A stretch of 64,000 nt of DNA from Fistulifera solaris. Lineage: Eukaryota; Bacillariophyta; Bacillariophyceae; Naviculales; Stauroneidaceae. The stretch is taken from contig AP026140.1 of NCBI GenBank assembly GCA_030295235.1, positions 186,001 to 250,000 of the forward strand, read 5' to 3'. A model generated the notes under the pieces. That model had not been told where the DNA came from. It was given only the letters and a program-made list of their open reading frames with translations, and did no database searches. The translations under genes were made by a program, and so were the position numbers. Positions 35,007 through 47,149 of this stretch are shown here, one piece after another. Within the stretch, counting starts at the first letter, position 1; each line of letters opens with the position of its first letter.

Positions 35007-35542
35007 TGTTCTGTCTTGTGCTGAAGTAAAACGTGGGAAGCAAAGTTTGAAAGTGTGTCGAATGCAGCGGGCGAAAAACTAAGCCGGTTAAGAGAAAGCA
35101 GTCAGACGCAAGAAAAGGATCAAATGCGAACTGTTGAATAGATGTGTCGACGACGAAAGCTTGAAAAGTTACGCAGAGTGAGAAAGAAACCTTGTGCGAG
35201 AATGATGTCGACGTTGACAATTGCGATGGTGATGTGTCTCGCTTGTGTTCAAGATTCTTATACGTACGAAACGTTGCTTTCGCCAAGTTTCCCCCCAAAG
35301 CGAGATCTGTATGACATAAAGTGTACACTTTCGAAAGTACCGGACGACTCGAACGGCACGCGTAAACTTTACGTCATGAGTTCATGAATGACTTTCGGAA
35401 GATGACAGAAAAGTGTCATCTTTTTCAGTCGGTCGGGAAAGAATGTTGAGTCACGAATAGAGATAATGCCGAGGGAAAACTGGAAAACACGATGACAATA
35501 GGGAATTAAAGATGCGCTTGTCAATAATTTAACTTGTCTATT
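35007..35542. promoter_or_regulatory. Upstream region of the desaturase gene
   Basis: 536 bp between the fibrillin stop and the desaturase start. A plus-strand frame of 81 codons (35142-35387) has no family resemblance, so I do not call it. No clear regulatory motif. Confidence 0.3.
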
Positions 35543-37587
35543 CTAGGCTACCCTCCTAAAGACAAACACAGTGTCCAGCGAAGTGCTACCTCGCATAATT
35601 CGCAAGTCCTTGTCCAGATAGGCGACATCGAGCATATTGAGCGGACCGAGACTCTTCCAATGATCCGCCCTGGTCGATGTCGGTCCGTAGTTCACGCGTT
35701 CGGGCGTGATGGCCAAAGTGATGGATGGCTCACCTGTAAATAAAGAAATACTCTGACGGAGGGTCCAGTCACCTGTTACGGTGACATCAAACGAAGCTGC
35801 TTCCGGTGTGACGCTGATTCGTTCGGTATATTCGACGTCGGACATGTATTTGGAAGAATCGAGACGCATTTTCAGGCCACCGAACTTTCCATTGGGGAAG
35901 CTCCCACCCAGTCCGCTGAGACCTTTGTTAAACTTCATTGCCGATGAGCTTGAGTACAAGAGCTCCCAATTTCCCGCAAGATCATTTTCGTCTACTACAC
36001 CTTGCTTTGAGCGAATGAGGTTTGCAGACTCTTGCTCTAGCATGTTGATCACTTTCAATATATTGGCTTGCTCGCGATCTGAAGCTTCCAAACCACAAGG
36101 AAGAAGGTCGTTGTCTTCATTTAATGCTTCAAGCATACCCAGAAGTGTCGTTTTGGAGCTGGGCGGATCATTGGTGGCAACAGCGCCTGGCACTTTCTGG
36201 TCAGCTGTAGAAGACTCGTCGCTCTCGTCATTTACGTCATATTCAAAAAGATCGTCGATGGCTTTGTAAAAAGCGAGAAAACGTGTTTCGTCGAGCTTTT
36301 CGGCCACGGCATTCGCAGTAAAGATACCATCTAGCTCGGACATACTTAGCTCGCCTTCATCGATCAGTTCGAGTAGTTCAGCCCACCGCATCAAGTCGCC
36401 CTTTGAAACTAGACCGTCTGCCCCAGCCAGTGAAGCAAAGAGTTCCTGAGGAGAGCGATCCCCTTCTTCTACAAGTTGGCCTCTAACAATATCTTCACCG
36501 ACACTGTCATCATCGTCGTCTTCCTCCATTTCTTCGTCGCTGAACTCAAACAGACTATCAAGAGCAACATTGAAACTCAAAAATCCGTCAATATCAAGCT
36601 TGTCGTCGGCGCCGAGACTTTTCTTTGTTTTCCCCCAAAGTTCTTCGAACTCATCTGAACCTAATAGTCCATCACTAACAAGCTTCTCAATCTCGTCCCA
36701 GTTCATCAAAGCCTGTTTTGAAATGAGTCCGTTGCCATCCGCAATCGAGTTAAAGACAGATTCTAGTTCATCTTCCATAGTCTTATCCACGTCTTCGGTT
36801 TGGTCGTCAACTTGAGGAGTTTCCTTCGTCTCCGTTGGTTCAAGGGCTGCAGCTGTGGATTGCTCTGGATTGCTTTCTTCGCCGTCGTCTTCAAACAAAT
36901 CATCGATATCACGATACACTTGTACGAATGAATCCACGTCTATTCGGGCCGCAGAAGCTGTGACGTCTGGGAACTTGGGCGCTTTCTCCCAAATATCATC
37001 GAGTTCTTCTGCCAACAAATCTCCATCGGCCTGTAACGAGAAAAAAAGCGCGTGAGTGACACCATCAAGTGTGCATCCGACTAGCACAAAAGCAGCTTCT
37101 GTATCTCAGGAATCGATCGTAAGTCCAGCATGATTTCGCGGAGTAATAAAATGCATTTTTTCATCAAAGACACAAACACAGCTCGTAGGCAGAAGCTCGC
37201 TGTTACAACGCACCAATAGTTGTAGAATAGAAGGTATTCTCTGAATAGAATTTTTGCTCATGAGACCTTCGTCGTCGCAATATTGTGAAAAGAGCTTTTG
37301 TAAGCCCTCCAGATCATTTGCTGCAACAAATTCATCGTCGGACGATGAAGAAAACAAGAAAATGTTCGGCTTTGCAATCGAACCTTTTCGAGTCAATAAA
37401 TGAGGCACAAACGCATCTTTTGACGGTAAAAAGATACTCTGTCTTGTACATGAAGAACGTTGTATCGAAAAGATAATGCCGATAGAGAAAGTTGTTGTGC
37501 TAAGAAAAAGACTGGGACAGCGTGCCGAAATACGGCAAAAACCCCACACGTTCTTTGGTGTTTTCCGAACTCAATATTTGCCCTCAT
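35543..37587 (-). CDS. Fibrillin (PAP) with N-terminal acidic tandem repeats
   Basis: Two exons (37214-37587 and 35543-37030; 183-bp intron), about 620 residues. The last 200 residues are a plastid lipid-associated (PAP/fibrillin) domain: GNWELLYSSSSAMKFN, MSDVEYTERISV, GDWTLRQSISLFTG, DKDLRIMRGSTSLDTVFVF. Before it lie three to four tandem acidic repeats of about 95 residues, each with a GLhSKxxLxxW-like start (LISKQALMNWDEIEKL, LVSKGDLMRWAELLEL) and a xDDLFE-type end (YRDIDDLFEDD, YKAIDDLFEYD); they look like degenerate EF-hand or calcium-binding modules. No ATG is in frame with exon 1. Adding one base to an A5 run (37428-37432, plus strand) links it to ATG 37587 and a signal-like stretch (VFFLAQQLSLSALSF), giving plastid targeting and correct phase. 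The start is therefore tentative. Confidence 0.75.
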
Positions 37588-37970
37588 GGTTGCCTCGACA
37601 CTATCAAGGAACTGACAAAGATGCTTCAACAAGTTGGGGAGAAGACACGGGGAACTTTGAAGTCGCACTTTCATCATGATTAAACGGGTGTGATCTTTTG
37701 CGCAAAACGAATGCCGATAACAAACGTCTGTACTGCAGTACGCGGTGATTCGCAATCGTCGGCCGATTTTTAGGAAGTCTCTACGTCCGTACCCAGTAGT
37801 AGCCCTAGAGCTACGTGCTAGCTGGTTCAAAAAGGATCAAAATGAAATATTCATCCAAGAAATGGCTAGTATGGTAGTTCAGTTATTTGTATCGTTCTAC
37901 AGGATCGCACTACAAGAGAATTGTAGACGTTCCTGTTTGCCCTCGTTGACTGACATCAGCCGGCCAGCAA
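37588..37970. other. Intergenic, nothing recognised
   Basis: 383 bp holding the fibrillin upstream region and the 3' flank of PSF3. An open minus-strand frame continues upstream of ATG 37587, but I see no reason to extend the gene. Confidence 0.3.
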
Positions 37971-38829
37971 TTATGAAATTCGTTGCCGTTTGTTGCCGGG
38001 TACTTGCAAATCAGGCGTAACAGACCGAATGGTTCGCTTGTGTTCAGTCACTGGAAGCAATCGCCCATTTCCATACACTTTCCACGCCTCGTGACTACTC
38101 GCAGCAGTCGCCCCCGAAAGAAAGAGACGCCGTTCCAGTTCCGTTAGCCCTTTCGTGTATTCCGTTACATCATCACCAACACTGGAAAGTGCCCAGTTAA
38201 GAGTTTGTGACAAGCGTTGCCCGGTATATGCCTATTAGAGTTTCAGAGGAAGAAAGGTCAGTCACAATTTTCAACGCTAAAAAGCATAGATTTTCACGTG
38301 CAATCACTCACAGATAATAAAGTACGGCGCAATTGAGCGGATTCTCTCTTGATGAGCTCTAGTAACCGCAGGTCACTGTCTCCGGATCGTCGCCATGCTT
38401 TCTCGACGTGAGCCGTGTACGTGTCGAGTAGCTCTCCCAGTCTTTTCCCCGCAATGAAGAAACGTTCGTTGCGTTTTCTGGAGTGCGACAGTGTGTTAGC
38501 AAAACAGTTTATTTCCTTTGGCAAAAGGCGGACGATGAGCGCTCTCTCGTCTTCTTACCGGATGTCAGCCTCTCCGGCTTCAATTCTCTCTCGCGCTTTG
38601 CGTCCAAAGTGCCGCGGCAAAGAAAGCTTTACAAATCCCAGTGTAGCCCATTTTTCCACTGCCCAAACAGGCACTTTGAATTTGGTGCCTTCTGGTAGAT
38701 AGTGTCGTTTTCCTGGTCGTTCGTCAGGATCGAGATGCGACAAGTACGAAAAGTCGAAGTTGCTCTGACACGGAACGAGCTCTTCTTCCGCCAGAATCGC
38801 GTCGACGTCAAAGTAGTTTTTGTTAGCAT
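37971..38829 (-). CDS. PSF3: GINS complex subunit PSF3
   Basis: Three exons (38559-38829, 38312-38477, 37971-38231; introns 81 and 80 bp) encode 232 residues. GINS joins Cdc45 and MCM to form the replicative helicase. The start NYFDVDAILAEEELVPC, then YLPEGTKFKVPVWAVEKW, the helical middle (NERFFIAGKRLGELLDTY) and the end TEYTKGLTELERRLFLSG with AWKVYGNG follow the PSF3 order and its normal length of about 200-230. The ATG at 38829 (MLTK...) is joined to the NYFDVD frame only if the T5 run at 38817-38821 has one more base. That gives the family's usual start and an exact multiple of three across all exons, so I accept it as a sequence error. Confidence 0.85.
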
Positions 38830-39069
38830 TTTGCGAGTTGTTAATAGACAATATTGCTGCTGCTGGTTTCCAGGTGCTTTTTTGACCTTTATTAGCAATG
38901 AAAGGAGGAATGAAACATAATGATGTCCCTGGTGCTCACCACACCAACGAGGGGCACTTGTTTCGATTTGAACGTCGCGTCGGCCGATCCGTACCGCCAT
39001 CGTACAATTCTACGTAAAGAATGACGCGCCCGGCGCGCGAATTTCCTGGCTCGAAAAATGGATCCTGTG

Positions 39070-39800
39070 TCATGACTGGAAAAAATGGTGTCGTAAACCA
39101 ACACTTGGGCCTATAGTGAAAAACGAATGCATCTACAGTGAACCTCATTGACAAGAAGTAATGGAAGTGGTCATTAGAAATGCTAATATTCATCACAAGG
39201 ATCTTTCCTTACATGATAAGGGCTAGTTTTAACACACTTTTTTGCGGACAGAGCGGCGGAACATAGCCTCGAATAAAAATGCGGTTTGTGAGCTCATGAC
39301 TGAAATCCAGTCTTGGTTTCCATAAACTAACACTGAGGCCTATAGTGAAAATTCAAGAGATAGTGCGGTTAGCTTTATGACGCTGATAATGGAAATCCGC
39401 AAGAGAAATGGCATTATAAGTTACAGTAATCATTCGTTTATATGATACAGGCAAGTTTTAACACACTTTTTTGCGGACAGAGCGGCGGAACATAGCCTCG
39501 AATAAAAATGCGGTTTGTGAGCTCATGACTGAAATCCAGTCTTGGTTTCCATAAACTAACACTGAGGCCTATAGTGAAAATTCAAGAGATAGTGCGGTTA
39601 GCTTCATGACGCTGATAATGGAAATCCGCAATAGAAATGGCATTATAAGTTACAGTAATCATTCGTTTATATGATACAGGCAAGTTTTAACGCACTTTTT
39701 TGCGGACAGAGCGGCGGAACATAGCCTGGAATGAAAATGCGGTTTGTGCTCTCATGACTGAAATCCGGTCTTGGTTTCCTGCAACAAACAATAGTGGTAA
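39070..39800. repeat. Tandem repeat, 229-bp period
   Basis: Three copies with a 229-bp period are anchored by TTTTGCGGACAGAGCGGCGG (39240, 39469 and 39698, approximately), with a more diverged partial copy from about 39070. Each contains CATGACTGAAATCCAGTC and GAGGCCTATAGTGAAAA. The second and third copies differ by only a few bases. The same core occurs at 24.5 kb and, in reverse, at 57.8-58.3 kb. Confidence 0.9.
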
Positions 39801-40489
39801 TGTAAATGCTGGTTGGGTTGGCTTTGCACTATTATTTACAAAACTGAGAGTTGCACCTTATCAGATTATCAGAGGTGATTCACAAAGGGTTCACCGTGCC
39901 ATACTTGTTGAAGATGGCTCAAGCCCTAAAGCACACGCAACGGCACGACACAATTAATTATCCGCCAGTAAATTCATGAAAGGAAGCTTAGTTATCGCTC
40001 GGTACAATCCATTTTTCGAGAAAGCTGTTATCTTATTGCATTCGGTGCATGCTAAAATTAACTGAAAACAGGAAAGCTTCGGAGATTCTAGAATGATGAC
40101 GTCAAAGTTACGTGTCCCAACTCCCAACCCATCGTCAAAAATAATGTGACATGTGACTCTTACAGTTTGCACTATTGTGAATTCCTTGAGCGTTGTTACG
40201 TAAGTACCGCTTGCTACCACTTTCCTACACTTTATGGAGTAATTAGGAGTTAGGGTTTTCAGAAGCAGGATAGGATAGGATACTACCACGTACAGTACGG
40301 TGTGCAGGCACGACGAGGATTTGCGGAATGAACGATGACAGGAAAAGCTCGGAAGACCGCGGATGATACGGAGGCAAAGTGAAGTCACTGCTTTTTAATC
40401 AATTAGTACAATACTCTTCCTTTTCTATTGCGGCTCTTTCTTTCGAAACCTTCGTCGTCGTTAATTAGTTCAGGTTGCAATTTAGGGGA
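39801..40489. promoter_or_regulatory. Upstream region of the PAS-LRR-REC gene
   Basis: About 690 bp between the tandem repeat and the ATG at 40490. Contains the tail of a repeat unit and chance ORFs. No recognisable regulatory motif. Confidence 0.3.
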
Positions 40490-43400
40490 ATGGAGGAAGC
40501 ACAAGCTTTAGCGCTGGCCGAGGCAGCTTTATTCGCACAAGCCGAACGCGATCGCCGTCAATATGAAGGCATACCTTTTGACGCAATGGAGGCCTCGATG
40601 ATGACAGAAAGTGAAAGCCAACTGAGTATGGATCACCATAATCAACTCGGAGGATTCGGTATGCACGAAGCGGAATTACTAGAGAATTTAATGAATTTAC
40701 CGGATGACGAATCGAGGCACCAATTGCTGCAGCTACTTCAGCAACAAGAACAGCAACAACTTATGCAAGAATCGCTTCGGATGAGACCGGAAAGGCATTA
40801 CCTTACAATATCTAAAGAAGGTAAGCTAATTATTCGGCACGTTTTGGAGTTTGTGAAGTAAATCGTAAAAAGTCATTACGACGGTTCACAGGAATCTAAT
40901 TTCTGGGATGCTTTGTTATTCTTACTTTCAGGAACTGGTACGATATTGGAAGCAACGGAAACTGTTACTGGCTTTCAGCCCCAGGAGCTCCTTATGAATA
41001 GTTCGTATGATCTTGTCTGTGATGATGATTTGCCTGGTTTTTTGTGCATTAAAACACATTTTTGGGACGAAGGTATTCTGGATGTTGAGGTAATGATTCG
41101 GCGGAGGACAGTGGACGGGGACTGGCTATGGCTGGCTTCAAAGGCTGTTGATTTCAATGAGCAACCGGTTCCCAATATCACTCTCGAAGAGACTCTGATA
41201 CATGACGAAGAAATGGCAAAAGGCTCAATCGGATTATAAGAATAACAGCGGTCTTAGTGCAAGCAGTTGAAGCGGCATGGTTGACTGAGGTGCAAGCTGG
41301 GGAATCAACGAAAGATAGCACAGCATCGCATAAGCCTGCGCTAGTACCTCCGCCGAATTCTTTAGTGACGGAAGATGTTCAAGCATATCAAGAATGGATT
41401 CAGCGCATAACGGCTTCCGGCGAACATGTTGTAGATGATACTTTGCAGCGACTTTTACAATTGGCAGCCACTCCTAATCCACACCAATCGAAGCCATCCG
41501 AGATTGAGCAAGAAATTATTGAGAGATTTGTCTCTGCGCATAAAAAGAAAACATTTGATCCTTTTTCAATGATTGAATCGGTGCGAAAAGGTGTTCGATT
41601 AGATCTGGGCCTCACACAGCTTTATCCTGAAGAAGTTAAACTTATCACTGCTGTGCTGATAGGTATGGTGCCCGTTACAGAAGCAGTACCGGCGGTATTG
41701 TCAGTGCTTCACCAGGATGGCGGCCTGAGAGCTCTAGCGATGCAACTAGACTCATCTCTTCCCACACCACAACTCTCGCAATCGCCTGAAAGTCCCAGCA
41801 GGAAGCGACAATCAATACCGGTTTCTCTAGATGCTCCTGTGCCTCCGATATCCGTTGTGAACTTGTCTTATACTTACATCGGAAATGCCGGAATGGAGAT
41901 GCTCAGTGAACTTTTACATAACGGCACAACAACACTGAAATCGCTGGATGTGAGTTTTTGTGGTCTAGAAGAAAAAGGATTAATGGCGCTAGCACGTGGT
42001 TTTACCAAAAGAAAGAGAAATGGGTTACCTTATCTCCGAGGTGTCATTATTTCAGGAAATCAGATTACACCAAAAGCAGCAATAGAAATCGGCACGGCTC
42101 TGTCGCCACTGGAAGTTGGTCCAAAAAGCGAAAGCCCCGTTTATCAGTCTCGAAAAGCAGAACAGGATACGATACAGATACCGATGATGATGACTTCGAT
42201 GACGACGATTCAGATGCACCGAGGGAGACGAAGCGAAAATGTTGCGTAGAAAATGAGGGGCTTCAGGTATTGCACGTCGCTTGCGCATCTTTAACTCCAG
42301 CCGCTCTTAGTCGACTTTTTAGAAGGACTCGGAATGCACTGCCCTGTAAAAGAGCTAAATCTGGCGTCCAACAATTTTGGTCCTAAGGGAGCAAATGCGT
42401 TAGTGTCTTTTCTTGAAACGACAAGGAAGTCCGTCATGCACAAAGCACTGCCATTCCTCGATCGATTAGATGTATCAAATAACAACCTTGGCGACGACGG
42501 CGTGGCTCAGCTCACAAGAGCGATAGCTTCAAAGAAAACCCAAGTTCAGATCGTCGATTTAAAGCTGTCATCCAATGCCATAGGACCAGGAGGAATAGAG
42601 ACTATTATGAACAAGCTACTTTCGAAGCACGAACTGCAAAGCCTTTCACTTGATAAAAACTGTATTGGGGATCAAGGTTGCCAGCTAGTTGCAGCTTCGC
42701 TACAAAGTCTTCGTTCTCTGTCAAGGTTGAATTTGAGTTTCAACCAGATCGGGAGCAGAGGGATCAATAGCTTGATGCGCAGTCTCATATCGTGCGACTC
42801 TGTAACCTACCTCGGCCTCTCTGGAAATATTCTGCGAATAACCGGTGCTATTGCTCTTGCTTTTTGCCTTGCTCAGCACCCTCGTCTCGAAGAGCTTGAC
42901 CTTGATAACTGCTGTCTTGGGCAAGCAGCACAGTGCCACATTGCTGCTGGAATTATTTCGAATCGATGGGTTCCCATGAAAAGACTAAACGGTTTTCTTG
43001 TGGGTCCTCCCATGGTGGCAATCGGTGCTCTAAAACCATACGCTGCCCAGCTGCCTAACGAAGATTGCTTTCGAATCCGAAAAGATGAGCAAATGAAGAC
43101 CATACTGCAATGGACCGAAGAAAATAGGAACGCCAGGAGGGGGAGGCAAGAGTATAGATCCAGCAATTTTAGCCGCTGCTGGACTTACCGCGGAAACAGA
43201 CTATCAACAGTCACGATTTCTGACACCAGATTTTGTTGCAAGTATTAACGATGTACACGGCACACCGTCACAAAATGCTTACTTTCGTTTACTTGGATGG
43301 TTAGGGCAAATTCCGTTTGATGAAGATGAGTTAACCGCTCTACAGAAGTACTTCTTCGACTCGGACGGTGGGGAGGGAGACAGAAACAGTGACGGATACA

Positions 43401-44380
43401 TCAATCTGAAGCTAAGAGGAGATCTCCTCGCCGCTTTGGATAGTGAAGTTGCAGATGAATTCAGAATAGAACTACCTAGTTTGGCATCCGCGGTTAAAGG
43501 ATCTATTGGGATCGATCTTGATAAGGTTGACGAGTTAGATTGGAGTGCGTGGAAGGCATTTTTGGGCAATATTGCGGAAGCTCCACCCAAAGATACACTT
43601 GATCACGAAGAGCAGAAATCGCCCTCTATTTACAACGAAAGCACCGCTGAGGGCAATGAAGAAGAGGAAAGCGATGTTGGGAGTTATAGGGCAGATTCGT
43701 CGATGAAACACGTTGATTCCTCATCGTCTATCAATGGAAGAGGCAAAATTAAGCCGAGGATTACGATGTTTCCTCAGTTTGAGCACCAATTGGAAGAACT
43801 GAAAGAAGCTGCCACGGAGATGATAGAACAGGAAGACGATCCTATGCAGCATGATATCATTCTGACGCAGTATGCCGAGGCTTCGTTGATGATTTTGCGT
43901 CAGCTTAGGTATCATTGTATGAATAGTGGAATTGATGGCTGGCGAAAAGGTGGGCTCAAACGAAAAGTTTTGATCATTGATGACAGTAATGTTACGAGAA
44001 GAATGGTTTCCCGGGCATTTGAGAAAGCTGATTTCATCGTTGATACAGCATCAAATGGAGCCGAAGGCGTCGAAAAGCTAAAAGCATCTATCTATGACAT
44101 TGCCTTCATGGACATTGACATGCCGGTCATGGATGGTTTTGAAGCTACGAAGAAGCTTCGCGAGTGGGAAGACTCGATGCGTCCAGGTGCTAGACAGCCA
44201 ATCTGTGCTTTAACCGCAACTTATGTTGATGACTTCGAGCGGAGCGAACTAATGAAGTTTAAAGAAGCTGGCCTTGATGTTATGGAAAGCAAGCCTTGTA
44301 ACATACCACGGCTTTTTCAAAGTGGTCGACGACGTGTCTCCCATGTTCAGCGATTTAAGCATATCGATTCGACGCGATAG
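40490..44380 (+). CDS. PAS-LRR-response regulator multidomain protein
   Basis: Two exons (40490-40820 and 40932-44380; 111-bp intron), about 1259 residues after correction. Residues 1-105 are helical and Gln-rich. A PAS domain spans about 111-215 (GTGTILEATETVTGFQPQEL, WLWLASKAVDFNEQPVPNIT). From about 418 to 800 lie ribonuclease-inhibitor-type leucine-rich repeats (VNLSYTYIGNAGMEMLSELL, LNLASNNFGPKGANAL, LNLSFNQIGSRGINSLMRSL). An EF-hand-like loop (FFDSDGGEGDRNSDGYI) is near 915. A CheY-type receiver ends the protein, with VLIIDDSN, the phospho-acceptor Asp in AFMDIDMPVMDGFEATKKL, ALTAT and ESKPC. No histidine kinase domain is present, so phosphate would come from a partner. Frame corrections are needed at 41218-41221, 42123-42127, 42316-42320 and 43121-43124; together they keep the length a multiple of three and leave no stops. 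Confidence 0.75.
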
Positions 44381-45036
44381 ATCCGACTCGAAACTCTCCG
44401 ACTCTCAGTATTCGGACAAATCTCTGTAAATTAAGACAGTTAATATAGAAAATGCTAGTTGTTACACTTGAACCTCTGAACTTTTGATCACTAATCACCG
44501 ATTCTTAGAGATAGTTCGAGCGTACTTTGCATGGCACTTGTAAGACGAAAATGGTCTTCATTTTACCGAATAAAGCATTCGAAGAGAAAAGTAATGAACG
44601 CGGCTTGTGATCCGGTCTAGCAATTGCACCTGTGAAGTCATCACAGGTGCTAGGTACCGTCGAAGAGGCTCGACAGTCGAAGCGCGGTTACTGTATACGA
44701 GGAGTAACTTCACTTTTCTAAAATGGACAAAAGTTGTGGTATCTGTTCGTGCCTGATGAGAATCAACTGATTTAGCAATTTTTCCGCTCTGAAAAACGTT
44801 GCAGCTTTTGCACTGGACGCATCTCAAGGGTTAACTATGAATGGCATAGTTTGAGAATCAGCTTATTTAGCAATTCTTCCACTTTGATAAGCGTTGCAGC
44901 TTTTGCACAGGAAACATCTCGAAGGTCAACTATGAATGGCGTAGTCTAATATACGATATAATCGAACAACCATTTGTGCAATTCAATTTCAATCAGTTTG
45001 ATATATGGCCTATGTACTATGTACTACATTATTTCC
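44381..45036. other. Convergent intergenic region with a short tandem repeat
   Basis: 656 bp between two convergent stops. Positions 44757-44851 and 44852-44946 are two tandem copies of a 95-bp unit (TTGCAGCTTTTGCAC, then TAACTATGAATGGC). Otherwise nothing is seen. Confidence 0.7.
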
Positions 45037-46614
45037 TTAGTCAATTTCTTCAATCGTAGGTCCACTGGCCGGGTCAGCACCTGGAGGCGCACCACCCATG
45101 TCCGGCATAGGACCACCCGGCATGCCCCCGGGCATACCACCGGCACCTCCAGCCATCTTCTGAAGAATGGGCATGGCAATACCTTCCAAAGACTTTTGCT
45201 TCTCTTCATACTCTTCCTTCTCGGCAGAGGGGTTCGACTCGAGCCACTTGATGGTGTCTTCAATGGCCGACTCCAAAGCAGCCTTGTCATCCGACGGAAT
45301 CTTGTCCTTGACTTCGTCACCGGAGATGGAGCTCTTCAAGCTGTAGCAATAGTTCTCCAAGCCATTCTTGGCCTCAATACGGTTCTTATTGGCATCATCT
45401 TCAGCCTTGTACTTCTCGGCTTCGGAAACCATGCGCTCAATCTCCTCCTGAGAAAGACGACCCTTGTCGTTGGTGATGGTAATCTTGTTCTCCTTTCCAG
45501 TGGACTTCTCAATGGCAGACACGTTCAAAATACCGTTGGCATCAATGTCAAAGGTCACATCAATCTGGGGCTGACCACGAGGCATGGGAGGAATTCCATC
45601 AAGATTGAACTTTCCGAGCAAGTTGTTATCCTTGGTCATGGAACGTTCTCCCTCAAAGACTTGAATCAACACACCGGGCTGGTTGTCCGCGTAAGTGGAG
45701 AACGTTTGCGACTTTTTCGCAGGGACAGTCGTGTTTCTCTTGATCAACGTCGTCATGACACCTCCCGCCGTCTCCAATCCGAGCGAGAGTGGAGTGACAT
45801 CGAGCAACAAGAGCTCGGAGAGCTTCTCACTCTTGTCCGCGCCAGACAAAATGGCGGCCTGGACCGTGGCACCGAACGCCACGGCCTCGTCGGGGTTGAT
45901 GGTCTTGCAAAGATCCTTTCCATTGAAGAACTCGGAAAGCATCGATTGGACCTTGGGGATACGAGTGGAACCACCGACCAAGACGATTTCGTGAACTTGA
46001 TTCTTGGCAATCTTCGAATCACGCAAAACCTTCTCGCAGGGCTCGATGCACTTCTTGAAGTAGTCCATGCAGAGATCCTCGAAACGGGCACGAGTGATGG
46101 TCGAGTTGAAATCAATACCATCGAATAGAGAGTCGATTTCGATGTGTGCCTGCGTCGACGACGAAAGAGTGCGCTTGGCGCGTTCGCAGGCCGTGCGCAA
46201 ACGGCGGAGGGAGCGCTGGTTTTGCGACATGTCCTTGCGGTGACGTTTCTTGAACTCCTGGAGGAAATAGTCGACCATGCGGTTATCAAAGTCCTCACCT
46301 CCCAAGTGGGTATCACCCGCGGTTGCCTTGACTTCGAAGATGCCTTCCTCAATGGTGAGCAAGGAAACATCGAAGGTACCTCCACCCAAATCGAAGATGA
46401 GGACGTTCTTCTCGTCACCCTTCTGGTCAAGACCGTAGGCAATAGCAGCGGCAGTAGGCTCGTTGATGATACGAAGAACGTTCAAGCCGGCAATCGAACC
46501 AGCATCCTTGGTCGCTTGACGCTGCGAGTCGTTGAAGTAAGCCGGGACGGTAATGACGGCGTTCTTGACTTCCTTTCCGAGATAAGCTTCAGCGATTTCC
46601 TTCATCTTGGTCAA

Positions 46615-46647
<33 letters not shown>

Positions 46648-47149
46648 TTTCTTCTCTCCCTTGTATTCGACCTCAATGATGGGGGTACCGCCGGGTCCGG
46701 AGACGACGGTGAAAGGCCAGTGTTTCATGTCGGATTGAACACCAGGATCGGTGAACTTACGTCCGATAAGACGCTTGGCATCGAAGATGGTGTTGTGGGC
46801 GTTCATAGCAGCCTGAGACTTGGCGGCATCACCGATAAGACGTTCGGTTTCGGTGAAAGCCACATACGAAGGGGTCGTACGATTGCCCTGGTCGTTGGCA
46901 ATGATCTCGACACGATCGTTCTGCCAAACTCCAACACAACTGTAAGTTGTACCAAGATCGATTCCTACAGATTCTCCAGTAACAGCTGAGATTGAAAGAA
47001 GAGAAAAAGATAGTGAGTAATCGTGTCGCGAAAACGATCAATGTATCATTCAATCATCAACAGAGCTTTTAAAAGATGCTGGAGGCCGCGCGTACAGCCA
47101 ACTTCACAAGCGATACAGAAGATTCGATTTTCAATTACTTACTGGCCAT
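45037..47149 (-). CDS. HSP70: Cytosolic HSP70 chaperone
   Basis: Two exons (47143-47149 and 45037-46985; 157-bp intron) encode 651 residues. The first exon is only 7 nt (ATG GCC A), spliced to give [23 protein letters not shown]70 folds and traffics proteins using ATP. All signatures are present: the IDLGTTYS phosphate loop, [32 protein letters not shown] and a typical substrate-binding domain. The C-terminal GGMP-rich tail and the absence of a targeting peptide or HDEL mark the cytosolic/nuclear type. The last four residues are EEID instead of the usual EEVD that docks TPR co-chaperones, a mild change. The upstream side holds the palindromic minisatellite from about 47640. Coding has no frame problem. 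Long frames on the opposite strand are shadows. Confidence 0.98.

Noticed and set aside
35142-35387. 81-codon plus-strand frame upstream of the desaturase
   Set aside because: Lies in promoter DNA, has no recognisable domain and starts amid other chance frames.
38936-39196. Possible upstream exon of PSF3 (minus strand)
   Set aside because: Splice phases do not fit; a start at 38829 with one homopolymer correction gives the normal PSF3 N-terminus.
40200-40300. Telomere-like TTAGGG sequence
   Set aside because: Only isolated TTAGGGT and AGGATAGGATAGG pieces; no tandem telomeric array.
44974-46128. Long open frame (384 codons) on the plus strand opposite HSP70
   Set aside because: It mirrors the highly biased codons of HSP70 on the other strand; no family resemblance and no intron logic.
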